Notes under the pieces: generated by a model
The model's input: only the letters and a program-made list of their open reading frames with translations
Database searches by the model: none
What the model was told of the DNA's origin: nothing
Program-made: the position numbers and the translations under genes
Assembly (NCBI RefSeq): GCF_900188145.1
Contig: NZ_FZOJ01000028.1
Location: 1 to 64,000 of the forward strand
Source of the DNA: Anaerovirgula multivorans
GTDB taxonomy: Bacteria > Bacillota > Clostridia > Peptostreptococcales > Natronincolaceae
Length of the DNA stretch: 64,000 nucleotides
Direction of reading: 5' to 3'
Shown: piece by piece, positions 25,903 to 35,565 of the stretch
How positions within the stretch are numbered: the first letter of the stretch is position 1
Layout of the letters: each line of letters begins with the position of its first letter

Positions 25903-26589
25903 ATGAGAATTTTAATGGTTGAAGATGAAAAGTATATGGCTGAAGCTATTGTTCAGGTGCTAAAAAAGAATAACTATAGTGTTGATTTAGTATATAATGG
26001 AGAAGACGGACTGGATTGCGGACTTTCTGATATTTATGACATTATCATTCTCGACATCATGCTTCCTAAATTAAACGGGATCAACGTACTAAAGGAGCTA
26101 CGAAAAAATGGTATTGAAACACCGGTTATTCTGTTAACAGCAAGAGGTGAAACGGAAGACAAGGTACAGGGACTTGACAGCGGAGCTGATGATTATTTAG
26201 CAAAACCCTTCCATACTGACGAGCTGTTGGCTCGCTTGCGTGCATTAGGGCGCAGAAAAACAGAACTTATAAATGATGGTATACTTAAATATGGAGATAT
26301 TCAGCTTAATCCCCTTACCCTTATGCTTGGCTGTGGAAGCAAGGAAATAAAACTAACCTTAAAAGAATCACAAATACTAGAAATACTAATAAAAAGAAAT
26401 AATATGGTTATATCAAAAGAGATGATCATTGAAAAACTATGGGGCTTTGATACGGATGCTGATGATAACCATGTGGAAATACATGTATCCCTTTTACGGA
26501 AAAAATTAAATCGTCTGGAATCTGAGGTTTTGATTCATACGATAAGGGGTGCAGGATATGTCTTAAAAACGGCAAAGGATGGAGAATAA
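25903..26589 (+). CDS. OmpR-family response regulator
   Basis: A 228-residue two-component regulator. The receiver domain (1-115) has E7/D8, phospho-acceptor D51 (ILDIMLPKLNG) and K101 (LAKPF). The winged-helix DNA-binding domain (about 130-225) ends HIRGAGYVL in the family pattern (HTIRGAGYVLK). It is followed directly by its kinase. The three direct-repeat sites at 15282, 24986 and 28131 have the architecture used by such regulators and surround this gene, so I propose it as their activator; that link is inference. Confidence 0.93.
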   Translation: MRILMVEDEKYMAEAIVQVLKKNNYSVDLVYNGEDGLDCGLSDIYDIIILDIMLPKLNGINVLKELRKNGIETPVILLTARGETEDKVQGLDSGADDYLAKPFHTDELLARLRALGRRKTELINDGILKYGDIQLNPLTLMLGCGSKEIKLTLKESQILEILIKRNNMVISKEMIIEKLWGFDTDADDNHVEIHVSLLRKKLNRLESEVLIHTIRGAGYVLKTAKDGE

Positions 26590-26590
26590 A

Positions 26591-27874
26591 ATGTTCACAA
26601 AGCTTAGGAATAAATTTCTCATTCTTAACATGTCTATCACTTCTCTGGTGATGATTACTGCATTTGCTATAATATATTTCATTACCTATAACAATATACA
26701 TTCGGAAATTCAAAGTAAATTGACTTCACGAGCTGAAATGCCAATAAGGATGAGCATGTTTAATGACGCAGAAAAAGGAGTAGCTGTAATCCAAAGGATT
26801 CCTTTGGAGGATACGCTTACATTTAATATAGAGCTGGACTCCTATGGGGAGATTTTAGAAATCAACTCCTTTATTGATATGCCTGAGGAAGCATATTATA
26901 AAGCTGTAGAGGCTGTTTGGAGCAAGAATAAAAGCAGTGCTTCAATAACTTTAGAGGGCAGGCAATGGCAATATCTTATAACCCAAAAGGGCAGGCGTAT
27001 GATTCTTAGAGGTGGGCAACAATATTCCCTTGTGGAAGATAAATATCTGATTACATTTTTAGATATTACAGCATACAAAAAGACACTGTTTGCACTGCTT
27101 ACTACATTAATTTTCGTGGGAGCAATTACACTTTTTGTAATTTTTGTCATCAGCCTTTACTTTGCCAACCGGTCAATTAAACCAATAGCCGAAACATGGG
27201 AAAAACAGAAGCAATTTATTGCTGATGCTTCCCATGAATTGAAAACTCCCCTTTCAATTATAAACGCCAATTACGACGCACTTTTGGAAAATCAGGAAGA
27301 AACCATCAAAAGCCAATTAAAATGGCTTGACTATATAAAAATTGGAACAGATAGAATGACAAAGCTTATCAATGATCTTTTGTCTTTGGCTAAGCTGGAG
27401 GATGTAAATTTTGAAACACGAAAAATTTCATTTAATATAAGTAACGTTGTAAAAGATGTGATGCTGTCGATGGAAGCCATAATGCTTGAAAAAGATATTA
27501 AGCTCTCCCAGTGGATAGAGGATGACATCATTGTTAAAGGGGACCCAGAAAGGGTTAAACAATTAGTTGCGATTTTATTTGATAATGCAATAAAGTATTC
27601 AAATGAAAATGGGCAGATTGATATATCCCTTAAAAAATCAAAAAGCCAGGTTATATATTCTATAAGAAATAGTGGGAAAGGAATAGCAAAGGAAGATTTG
27701 TCGAGGGTTTTTGATAGATTTTATAGAGGAGATCCCTCCAGAACCCATGAAGGCGGCAGTTATGGTTTGGGCTTATCCATTGCGAAAACCATCATAGATA
27801 GGTTAGGTGGCGAGATTCAGGTCACAAGTGTGGAAAATGAATACACCACCTTTACTTTTACACTTGGACTATAA
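26591..27874 (+). CDS. Sensor histidine kinase (HisKA type)
   Basis: A 427-residue membrane kinase. ATG 26591 has GGAG 7 nt upstream. A membrane span at about 10-32, an extracytoplasmic domain, a second span at about 158-182, then HisKA (FIADASHELKTPLS) and HATPase_c (N box LFDNAIKYS; G boxes GKGIAKEDLSRVFDRFYRG and GSYGLGLSIA). The layout fits cell-envelope or antimicrobial-peptide sensing, and the ABC permease/ATPase pair 0.3 kb downstream supports that. The sensed signal is not known. Confidence 0.92.
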   Translation: MFTKLRNKFLILNMSITSLVMITAFAIIYFITYNNIHSEIQSKLTSRAEMPIRMSMFNDAEKGVAVIQRIPLEDTLTFNIELDSYGEILEINSFIDMPEEAYYKAVEAVWSKNKSSASITLEGRQWQYLITQKGRRMILRGGQQYSLVEDKYLITFLDITAYKKTLFALLTTLIFVGAITLFVIFVISLYFANRSIKPIAETWEKQKQFIADASHELKTPLSIINANYDALLENQEETIKSQLKWLDYIKIGTDRMTKLINDLLSLAKLEDVNFETRKISFNISNVVKDVMLSMEAIMLEKDIKLSQWIEDDIIVKGDPERVKQLVAILFDNAIKYSNENGQIDISLKKSKSQVIYSIRNSGKGIAKEDLSRVFDRFYRGDPSRTHEGGSYGLGLSIAKTIIDRLGGEIQVTSVENEYTTFTFTLGL

Positions 27875-28130
27875 CCGTTGAATAACGAGTAAAGCCCTTA
27901 TTGAATGCATTAAACAAAACTAACTACAGAAGAAAGAAGCGATAGCTATTGAGTGAGTTATCGCTTTTTTCTATGTTGAAGAAATTATGCTTCAAATCCA
28001 TTTCTTGCTGTTGTTTATATAAAATGCCTTAATCAGTCTTAGGATTCGCCTAAGATCTCCAGGCGGTCACATAGGTAATGGAATTTAATACACACTATTG
28101 CATTTATTGTCAGGCATCAATGAAGAACCA
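27875..28130 (+). other. Intergenic region after the kinase gene
   Basis: The first part of a 336-bp gap. It holds the terminator at 27938 and a CTTAGG-ATTCG-CCTAAG dyad near 28039; the activator site follows at 28131. No gene seen. Confidence 0.5.
27938..27971 (+). terminator. Terminator of the two-component operon
   Basis: AGCGATA (27938-27944) pairs with TATCGCT (27959-27965), followed by TTTTTT. Confidence 0.85.
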
Positions 28131-28163
28131 TTCAAGGTTCGCTAAAGGATTCGTCTTTATACT
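28131..28163 (+). promoter_or_regulatory. Direct-repeat activator site and promoter of the ABC operon
   Basis: The 11-bp direct repeat TTCAAGGTTCG (28131-28141) and CTAAAGGATTC (28142-28152) ends 5 bp before TATACT (28158-28163). It shares AAGGTTCGCTAAAGG with the site at 24986. Confidence 0.75.
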
Positions 28164-28210
28164 TAGGGATGTAAGATTTTAAAAATAAAAGCGAAAGGAG
28201 AAAACAATAT

Positions 28211-29656
28211 ATGTACATCTTACAAAACGCATTTCATAATATCCTCCGAAACCGAGGACGTAATATTTTGCTTGGGGCAATCATATTTGTCATTATCATC
28301 GCCTCGGTAGTAGCTCTTATGATTAACAACACCACAAAGGGGATTATTGATGACTATAAAAGCCGCTTTTCATCTGCTGTAACCATTATACCCAATATGG
28401 AGAGGATGCGGGATGAGGCAATGAAAAACAGCTCAGGGGGTCGGATGAGAATAATGGCCCCAGTCATCCCCTCTGAACAATATGTGGAATTTGGGAATTC
28501 CGATTATTTATATGATGCAGTTTATAGGGCTTCCACAGGGTTGAACAGTGACAACATTATGGCAATTGATGCCAAGCTTGGTGGTGGAGGATCAACAACC
28601 GGAACGATTGTGAGTGGAGGAACGATGTCAACGCCAACAAGTTATATGTTCAGCTTGCAAGGTAATAGATTTGAAGATTTTGATGAAGGGTTACGGGACC
28701 TTGCCGAAGGTAGTATGCCTAAAAACAAAAACGAGTGTATTATAAGCAGCGACATTGCGGAATTAAACGGGATTTCTGTAGGTGACATTATTTCTTTTAC
28801 TTCAGAGCTTGCCTACAAGGGAGAAACTTTTACAGATACCACATATATAGAAACCTACTATGAATTGACGGTTGTGGGAATCTATTACGACGCAACAGAT
28901 GAATACAATCCAGGTGGGCAACAAAACGCCTACACAAACCGCAGAAATGAGATATTGACAAACTATGAAACCGTGGTAGCGCAGATGCAACCGGGGCTTT
29001 CAGGAATTAACATAACAGCTACCTATTATGTAGAAAACCCAGATATGATTGATGCTTTTGCTGAGGAGCTTTATGCTAAGGGGCTTGACCCCATATTCGA
29101 CGTAACAACCGATGAAACCAGCTATAACAAAATAGTAGGTCCAGTGGAAGGACTGAAAAATATCTCCATTTCATTCATGATTATTGTTATGATCTTTGGC
29201 GGCATAATCATTGCGCTACTTTCTTCCATTGCCATCCGGGAGCGTAAATATGAAATCGGCGTACTGCGGGCTATGGGAATGAAAAAGCATAAGGTGGCCC
29301 TGAGCTTGTGGTCAGAAATACTGATTATAACTTGCTTGTGCCTAGTGCTTGGACTAGGTATCGGAACGTTAGTTGCACAACCGATTACAAATCTTCTGCT
29401 TGTCCAGCAAATAGAAGCAGCGGAATCGGTGGCCTCTACTGCCGGGTTCAGTGGCGGCATGATGATGGGAAGCGTAGTCAACCCTGTGGCAAATTCAAGT
29501 GCTCAGCCCCTTGAAAATATCGATATAGCCCTTGGTTTCAATACCATACTTGAAATCATAGGCATCGCTCTATTACTGGCATCCTTTGCCGGGCTTGTAT
29601 CAATCAGTAAAATTACAAAGTATGAACCTATCAAAATATTGATGGAAAGAAATTAG
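28211..29656 (+). CDS. FtsX/MacB-like ABC transporter permease
   Basis: A 481-residue permease. One N-terminal span (about 18-42) precedes a large extracytoplasmic MacB_PCD-like domain (about 45-320). Three C-terminal spans follow, the first with IAIRERKYEIGVLRAMGMKK, the typical FtsX-domain loop. An insertion rich in Ala, Gly and Met (about 405-440) is unusual. AAAGGAG precedes the ATG. It is in an operon with the ATPase 13 bp downstream. Such transporters move lipoproteins or peptides or transmit envelope signals rather than import nutrients. Confidence 0.9.
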   Translation: MYILQNAFHNILRNRGRNILLGAIIFVIIIASVVALMINNTTKGIIDDYKSRFSSAVTIIPNMERMRDEAMKNSSGGRMRIMAPVIPSEQYVEFGNSDYLYDAVYRASTGLNSDNIMAIDAKLGGGGSTTGTIVSGGTMSTPTSYMFSLQGNRFEDFDEGLRDLAEGSMPKNKNECIISSDIAELNGISVGDIISFTSELAYKGETFTDTTYIETYYELTVVGIYYDATDEYNPGGQQNAYTNRRNEILTNYETVVAQMQPGLSGINITATYYVENPDMIDAFAEELYAKGLDPIFDVTTDETSYNKIVGPVEGLKNISISFMIIVMIFGGIIIALLSSIAIRERKYEIGVLRAMGMKKHKVALSLWSEILIITCLCLVLGLGIGTLVAQPITNLLLVQQIEAAESVASTAGFSGGMMMGSVVNPVANSSAQPLENIDIALGFNTILEIIGIALLLASFAGLVSISKITKYEPIKILMERN

Positions 29657-29669
29657 GGAGGTATTTACA

Positions 29670-30335
29670 ATGAGTGTATTAGTACTAAAAGATATATCCT
29701 ATCAATATGAAGGAACGAAAAAATCTGTCCTCAAAAACATCAATGTAGCATTTGAAAGAAGAAAAGTGTATACCATTGTTGGAAAATCCGGCGCAGGAAA
29801 ATCCACCCTGCTGTCTTTAATCTCTGGACTTGACGTTTGTGTGAAGGGAGAGATATTGTATGAGGGCACCAGTCTTAAAGCCCTCGACCGTGATGATTAC
29901 AGGGCTAAAAGTATCGGTGTTATTTTTCAAAGCTTTAATTTGCTTACCAACGCCACTGCAGTAGAAAATATCCTTCTTTCTATGAACATCAGTGGAAGCA
30001 AGATTAAGGATAAAAAGGCCTTTGCTTATGAACTTTTAGAAAAGGTGGGAATAGACAGGGAGAAGGCAGGCCGAAAAATATTGAAGCTTTCCGGTGGAGA
30101 GCAGCAGCGGGTAGGCATTGCCCGTGCATTATCCCACAATCCTGATGTCATTATTGCAGACGAACCAACAGGGAATCTGGATCGGGATACCGAAGCCGAT
30201 GTTCTAAAGGTTTTAACCTCTCTTGCCCATGATGAGGGTAAATGCGTCATCATTGTCACTCATTCAAGAAAGGTAACATCTATTGCAGATGAGATCTGGG
30301 GAATCAATGATGGAAAGCTGCTTTTAATGCATTAG
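29670..30335 (+). CDS. ABC transporter ATP-binding protein (LolD/MacB type)
   Basis: A 221-residue ATPase with Walker A GKSGAGKST (about 37-45), signature LSGGEQQR, Walker B VIIADEPTGNLD and switch histidine in VTHSRK. The size and sequence place it in the LolD/MacB/FtsE group that partners FtsX-type permeases. It follows such a permease directly. It could also energise the second MacB-like permease encoded at 34162, whose operon has no ATPase; that is inference. Confidence 0.92.
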   Translation: MSVLVLKDISYQYEGTKKSVLKNINVAFERRKVYTIVGKSGAGKSTLLSLISGLDVCVKGEILYEGTSLKALDRDDYRAKSIGVIFQSFNLLTNATAVENILLSMNISGSKIKDKKAFAYELLEKVGIDREKAGRKILKLSGGEQQRVGIARALSHNPDVIIADEPTGNLDRDTEADVLKVLTSLAHDEGKCVIIVTHSRKVTSIADEIWGINDGKLLLMH

Positions 30336-30436
30336 GAAAAGCCCGATGACAGGGTCAATTATTGATTGAGATAAGTAGCGGCGGTATGCCGATACCTGGA
30401 AGGTGAGACAAAAAATTCACAGAAAGGCGGTAAAGT

Positions 30437-30790
30437 ATGAGGGGAAAAAAAGTTCCAGCTTTAAGCACCATTTTATATATACTTGCAGGATTGCTTGCAC
30501 TTTATACACTTTGGGCGGCGTTTTACTCCTTTGACTATATTTCCAAGATGATAGCACAGAATCAACTGGTGATAAGGGGAAACGAATTTGAAATAGTAAA
30601 TTTCCACATGTCAAATTTTGCACAATACCTGCTGTTTGCAGTCATTCTATTTACATTGGGAAGAATATTGCAAATGAATTTATTCGGTACAGTTAATACC
30701 GGAAATCAGGTAGTATCATCCGAAGAAATATCGGATGACGCTACTGATGAAGACGATTTTGAGGATTGGTTTCAACACATTGATGAATAA
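30437..30790 (+). CDS. Small membrane protein of unknown function
   Basis: A 117-residue protein with two predicted membrane spans (about 8-30 and 58-78) and a very acidic tail (SSEEISDDATDEDDFEDWF). AAAGGCGG lies before the ATG. It sits 101 bp after the ATPase and may belong to that transport operon as an accessory subunit. No family recognised. Confidence 0.65.
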   Translation: MRGKKVPALSTILYILAGLLALYTLWAAFYSFDYISKMIAQNQLVIRGNEFEIVNFHMSNFAQYLLFAVILFTLGRILQMNLFGTVNTGNQVVSSEEISDDATDEDDFEDWFQHIDE

Positions 30791-30805
30791 TTAATTTTTT
30801 TATTA

Positions 30806-30878
30806 ACTACCAGAATAGTCATTGACAAGAGATGACTATTCTGGTAGTATTTACTTATTACATGACTATTTTAGTAGT
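30806..30878 (+). promoter_or_regulatory. BlaI-type operator array, hybrid transport operon
   Basis: TTGACA (30822-30827) and TAGTAT (30845-30850), 17 bp apart. Three 14-bp operators of form ACTA-N6-TAGT lie at 30806-30819, 30835-30848 and 30865-30878, spaced 29 and 30 bp. The first two are exact inverted copies of each other, extended to 17 bp. The array matches those at 37928 and 40065. Confidence 0.88.
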
Positions 30879-30956
30879 CATGTAAAGAAAAATGTATATA
30901 CATAATTGAGATAATGTATATGGTTTCGGAGCGAAGATACCACAGGAGGATGGCTA

Positions 30957-31838
30957 ATGTCAGCATTATTAAAGACAAGTAAAAAAAATGATAATAAAAC
31001 GGCACTATTTTTTCTGGCACCAAGTCTTATAGGGTTTCTAATTTTTTTCTTTATACCCTTTGTTGGAGGGCTTTATTATTCCTTTGTAGACAGTCCTATC
31101 GGAGGCAGATTTGTTGGGCTGGCAAATTATATGGAGCTTATGAAAAATCCTGTTTTCTTGAAAGCAGCCTATAATACCCTAATTTTTACAGCAATTAGTG
31201 TTCCTCTTAATATTTTGCTTTCTCTTGGCCTTGCCATGCTGCTGAACAGGAAAATCTACGGCCGAAATATTGTACGCATGGGTTTTATTATTCCACTGGT
31301 GGTTCCAGTGGCTTCGGTGGTTCTGGTATGGCAGATATTGTTTGACATGAATGGATCCCTGAATGCCTTTATTTCATCCTTCGGATTGTTACCGATAGAT
31401 TGGATGAAGACAGGTTATGCCAGGATCGTGGTGGTAATTGTCTATTTATGGAAGAACATGGGATATAATATGGTACTGTTCCTGGCGGGGCTTCAAAATA
31501 TACCACAAGAGTATTATGAAGCAGCCGATATTGATGGGGCCAGCAATTGCCAAAAATTTACTAACATTACTTTGGTCTATCTTACACCTACTATGTTTTT
31601 TGTATTTATTATATCCATCATTAACTCTTTTAAGGTTTTTAGAGAGGTATATTTGATTTCCGGTGCATACCCCCACGACAGCATTTACATGCTGCAGCAT
31701 TATATGAATAATAAGTTTACCTCCTTGGATTACCAGATGTTAACATCAGCTGCTTTTATCATGGCTGTTTTTATCTACATACTTGTACTATTTTTATTCA
31801 AAGTTCAAAGAAAAGTCAGTAATACAATAGGAGGATGA
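30957..31838 (+). CDS. Sugar-type ABC transporter permease (MalF family)
   Basis: A 293-residue inner-membrane permease with about six spans, in the MalF/UgpA class. The EAA loop that contacts the ATPase reads YYEAADIDGASNCQKFTNITLVYLTP (about 185-210). GGAGG lies 7 nt before the ATG. It is the first gene of the BlaI-type controlled operon and should pair with the MalG-like permease 7 bp downstream. No ATPase is encoded in this operon, so a shared MsmX/MsmK-type ATPase from elsewhere is likely. Confidence 0.92.
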   Translation: MSALLKTSKKNDNKTALFFLAPSLIGFLIFFFIPFVGGLYYSFVDSPIGGRFVGLANYMELMKNPVFLKAAYNTLIFTAISVPLNILLSLGLAMLLNRKIYGRNIVRMGFIIPLVVPVASVVLVWQILFDMNGSLNAFISSFGLLPIDWMKTGYARIVVVIVYLWKNMGYNMVLFLAGLQNIPQEYYEAADIDGASNCQKFTNITLVYLTPTMFFVFIISIINSFKVFREVYLISGAYPHDSIYMLQHYMNNKFTSLDYQMLTSAAFIMAVFIYILVLFLFKVQRKVSNTIGG

Positions 31839-31845
31839 TAGCGTT

Positions 31846-32742
31846 ATGGGAATGAGTCGGCATATAAAGAGAAGATTTGGAAAAATTGTATTGTCCGCTA
31901 TGCTGTTTATTATGGTTACAGTGTTCTTATTTCCCCTCATATTGACCATTACCAATTCCTTTATGAGTGAACAGGAGATAGAAACCAGCTACAGTATGGT
32001 AATTTCAGAGGATTCAAGTCAACAAAATAATGCTTTTATCGGCGAATACGCCAATGTAAAACTAATACCTGACATGGTGACTGTTAAACAATACTACACA
32101 GCACTTATAAAAAGGACACAGTTTCTTATTAAGTTCTGGAATTCGGGAATCATAGTAATCCCGATTATATTGGGGCAGATACTTGTTTCTTCTATGGCGG
32201 CCTATGCCTTTGCAAAGATAAATTTTGCTTTTCGTGACAAATTATTCTTTACCTATATCATTATTATGATGATGCCCTTTCAGGTTACACTGGTTCCCAA
32301 TTATATCATGGCCAGCAGGCTGGGGCTTGTGGGGAACTATTTATCTATCATATTGCCGGGCATATTTGGTACCTTTGGCGTTTTCTTGATGAGGCAGTTT
32401 ATGGTACATATTCCAGATGCCTATATCGAAGCTGCAAAAGTAGATGGAGCCACCCATTTTAAGATTTTTTTTAGCATTATTCTCCCTATGTCGAAGACAG
32501 CACTTGCTGCACTGTCTATTTTGGTTTTCATAGATAACTGGAACATGGTGGAGCAGCCCTTAATATTCCTGCAGGATGTGAACATGCATCCACTGTCAGT
32601 TTATCTGTCAAATATCAACCAGGGGGAGATGGGGATAGCTTTTGCCGCTTCGACGATTTATATGCTGCCAATGCTGCTGATTTTCCTCTATGGAGAGAAT
32701 TACCTGGTGGAAGGTATTCAACGTTCAGGACTAAAGGATTAA
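31846..32742 (+). CDS. Sugar-type ABC transporter permease (MalG family)
   Basis: A 298-residue permease with about six spans, in the MalG/UgpE class. The EAA loop reads YIEAAKVDGATHFKIFFSIILP (about 190-211). The first extracytoplasmic segment (about 42-85) is longer than in many relatives. It forms the second half of the importer channel with the upstream gene. GGAGG precedes the ATG. The substrate is unknown; the atypical binding protein encoded later in the operon would deliver it. Confidence 0.92.
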   Translation: MGMSRHIKRRFGKIVLSAMLFIMVTVFLFPLILTITNSFMSEQEIETSYSMVISEDSSQQNNAFIGEYANVKLIPDMVTVKQYYTALIKRTQFLIKFWNSGIIVIPIILGQILVSSMAAYAFAKINFAFRDKLFFTYIIIMMMPFQVTLVPNYIMASRLGLVGNYLSIILPGIFGTFGVFLMRQFMVHIPDAYIEAAKVDGATHFKIFFSIILPMSKTALAALSILVFIDNWNMVEQPLIFLQDVNMHPLSVYLSNINQGEMGIAFAASTIYMLPMLLIFLYGENYLVEGIQRSGLKD

Positions 32743-32821
32743 ATGATTAGCTTTAATTAGTAATACTAACTGCTAAATTTCTAAGGTAGGATGATCACCC
32801 TGATTATTAAGAATTGGAGGT

Positions 32822-34150
32822 ATGACAAAGAATATGAAAGCACTAGAAGAGGATGCCAATATTAGGAGAAGGAAAATAACAGGGAAGGCAACGATAATAT
32901 TCCTTACAGTAATGCTTCTTTTAACCTTTTTCTCAAAAACTATAAACAACTTTACACTGCCAAAGGTGACCTATGAAACACCTTCAAGCGGGACTCTAAT
33001 CAAAGAGGTTTCGGACACAGGAAATGTACAGGCAAAAATCATTCACGATCAGTATGTCCGTAGCAATATGAAGGTAACGGGAGTCACGGTAGAGGTAGGA
33101 GATTCTGTAAAGCGGGGGCAAACCCTGTTAACCCTTGACACAACCGATATAGAGAATCAGTTGAAGGATGAGCAGGACAAATACGCTCAAAAAAAATTAC
33201 ACCTTGAAAGATTAATACAAGCCGGTGAAAAGCTTGAAGAAGCCAATTCTCCAGGCAATCTGTTGAGCCTGGACAAAGCAGTTCAAACTGCCCGACAGAA
33301 TCTAGAGAAAGCCCAGAGGGATTACGACAATAATAAAATTCTTTATGAAGCAGGTGCTATACCTGCAAATGCCTTTGCTGATGGGGAAATGAGCCTTGAT
33401 AGTGCCAGGATGGACTATGAAATAGCAAAAAACAACAGGGATAAAGCAATAAGAGATAATAACAGAGATATTGAAAATAATAACAGAGATATTGAAACCA
33501 CAAAGCTGGATATAGCTATGGCGGAGCGAAAAATAGCTGAGCTGGCAAAAGAAGTCAACATGAGTACAGTGACAGCTCCCTGTGACGGTATCGTTACAGA
33601 GCTGTATTATTCTGAGGGAATGACGGCAAATACTTCTCAGCCCTTATATAAAATTGCCGACATCAATGGAGGATTCCAATTTGTAGCTACCGTCAATGTA
33701 AGTGCAGCCGAATACTTAGAAGTGGGGGACACAGCGGAAATATCTATTCATTCATTCAATAACAGAAGAATTGAAGGGAAGGTAGGTCAAATCAAAGATA
33801 ATCAACAGCACATTGGTGTAAAAAAGGATGTTATCATCGACATTTCTTCCGAGGAATTGATTGGCGGGGAAATAGGAACAGCAAGCATCAGGAAAAATAT
33901 GGGATCCTATAATATACTGGTTTCTAATTCAGCAGTGGGGCTGGATAGTGATGGACATTTTGTATATATCCTGAAGGAGAGGGAAGGACCCTTGGGTAAT
34001 GAATTTTATGTGGAAAAAGTATCTGTCAGCACCGGTGACTCCGATAACATAAAAACCGCAATTTTAAGCGGTATTAACGCCAGGGATCAGGTTGTTTCCA
34101 ACAGTGACAAACCCTTATCCGACGGTTCACGGGTTATGCTGGCAGATTGA
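32822..34150 (+). CDS. HlyD/MacA-like membrane fusion adaptor
   Basis: A 442-residue adaptor protein with an N-terminal span (about 26-44), a biotinyl-lipoyl-like domain split around a long coiled coil (about 115-225, with the direct repeat NNRDIE), and beta-barrel domains after it. GGAGG is only 1 nt from ATG 32822, so ATG 32834 may be the true start. Such adaptors normally work with MacB-type permeases in efflux. Here it sits between importer permeases and a MacB-like permease, which is unusual. Its 3' end abuts the next gene. Confidence 0.88.
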   Translation: MTKNMKALEEDANIRRRKITGKATIIFLTVMLLLTFFSKTINNFTLPKVTYETPSSGTLIKEVSDTGNVQAKIIHDQYVRSNMKVTGVTVEVGDSVKRGQTLLTLDTTDIENQLKDEQDKYAQKKLHLERLIQAGEKLEEANSPGNLLSLDKAVQTARQNLEKAQRDYDNNKILYEAGAIPANAFADGEMSLDSARMDYEIAKNNRDKAIRDNNRDIENNNRDIETTKLDIAMAERKIAELAKEVNMSTVTAPCDGIVTELYYSEGMTANTSQPLYKIADINGGFQFVATVNVSAAEYLEVGDTAEISIHSFNNRRIEGKVGQIKDNQQHIGVKKDVIIDISSEELIGGEIGTASIRKNMGSYNILVSNSAVGLDSDGHFVYILKEREGPLGNEFYVEKVSVSTGDSDNIKTAILSGINARDQVVSNSDKPLSDGSRVMLAD

Positions 34151-34161
34151 GGAGTGGATTG

Positions 34162-35565
34162 ATGATGAAAAAAAGAAAAGCTGTGTGGATTTTATCTTTT
34201 TTAGGAATTTTTTTAATACTATCCTTTATTATCTTTGGTAATGGGCTGGTGACTGAATCCTACCGATTGAATGGCAAACATTCTATGGAAAAAGTACTTG
34301 TGTCTGTTAAAAACCACATGGATTCCCATAGTATAAACGCCTTTTCACTTGATGATATAAACAAGCTTAAAAGGGAGCTTTCCACAGAAGATATCAGCTA
34401 TATTGTCCAGTCAGGTCTTATCAATACTTCAGCTTCCAATGAAAACAGGTCTTTGCCCGTCGGGTTGATAGGTGTAGATTATATGCACTCGTTATTTATC
34501 GGTCAAATACTGGAGGAAGGCAGTTTTATTACACAACAGCAGGAGGAAGAGGGGGGAAAGGTTGCAGTAATTGATGGGGAACTGGCTTGGAACCTATTTA
34601 AAACAGAAAAGGCTGCCGGAGAAACCATTGAAATTTTTGGTGATATCTTCAGAATCGTTGGTGTTGTAAAAAAGGAGAATACCCTCATAGAAAAATTAAC
34701 AGAGGATGGTCTGCCAAAGGTATATATACCTGCTGAAGTAATGCTGGAGCTGGATACTACGTCCAGCATTACAGCTCTTCAGATAAAAACAGAGGATGAC
34801 GACAGGTTAGGTGAGAATATCATCGATATATCAACTGCATTACAACAAATAGGCAAAAATCCTGGAAATTATCATATCATTGACTTTAATTTAAGGTATG
34901 AGCTACTGAAACAGTGGCCCCTTTTGTTCCTATTTATTCTTGGAATGACAGCCATCCTTATACTGCTGGCATATATGAAGAATTCCATAATAAAGCTGTA
35001 TTTTTTAATCAAGGATGAGTGTAAGAAGGATTATTTTTCAAATGTAATCAAGCACAACGATAGGGTAATTCTGGCCTACAGCTTTGAAATAGCATTGATA
35101 TCCTTAGGGGTTATGTTGATTTGGCTTGGAATAAGCTTCAGACCTTATATTCCACCAAATTATATTCCCGATGAACTAATCAATATTTCCTATTACCTTG
35201 ATTTGATTAAAAATGTCATTCAAGGGGGCATACAAAATATAGGGTATGTACCACCACAATCCCAGTTGGTGATGAATACCGCCAATAGGTTGATGCACTT
35301 GTTTTTCTGGATTACAATTGTTTTAGGATTTTTGCTTTTGTATACGGGTTTCAGGGGATTTAAAGAGTTAAATATAACCTCTATCAGGATTATTGGAGTG
35401 CTTAGTATCTTCTTTTTTATTGCTCTGGCAATTTTAGCTGCTTTAGCACCCTTGATAGGATTAACTTTTATGTTGGAAGTAAAAGACCTACTGGTGACAT
35501 GGTCATTTATATTCTTATATAGCTTACACACTACAATGAGAAAGGAACGTGATATCAATGTTTAA
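34162..35565 (+). CDS. MacB-like ABC permease
   Basis: A 467-residue membrane protein. ATG 34162 has GGAG 7 nt upstream. An N-terminal span (about 7-27), an extracytoplasmic MacB_PCD-like domain (about 30-245, with GQILEEGSFITQQQEEEGGK and EIFGDIFRIVGVVKKE), then about four C-terminal spans. No ATPase motif is present. It probably pairs with the adaptor upstream and borrows an ATPase, perhaps that at 29670. Its last 8 bp overlap the lipoprotein gene that follows, indicating coupled translation. Confidence 0.8.
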   Translation: MMKKRKAVWILSFLGIFLILSFIIFGNGLVTESYRLNGKHSMEKVLVSVKNHMDSHSINAFSLDDINKLKRELSTEDISYIVQSGLINTSASNENRSLPVGLIGVDYMHSLFIGQILEEGSFITQQQEEEGGKVAVIDGELAWNLFKTEKAAGETIEIFGDIFRIVGVVKKENTLIEKLTEDGLPKVYIPAEVMLELDTTSSITALQIKTEDDDRLGENIIDISTALQQIGKNPGNYHIIDFNLRYELLKQWPLLFLFILGMTAILILLAYMKNSIIKLYFLIKDECKKDYFSNVIKHNDRVILAYSFEIALISLGVMLIWLGISFRPYIPPNYIPDELINISYYLDLIKNVIQGGIQNIGYVPPQSQLVMNTANRLMHLFFWITIVLGFLLLYTGFRGFKELNITSIRIIGVLSIFFFIALAILAALAPLIGLTFMLEVKDLLVTWSFIFLYSLHTTMRKERDINV

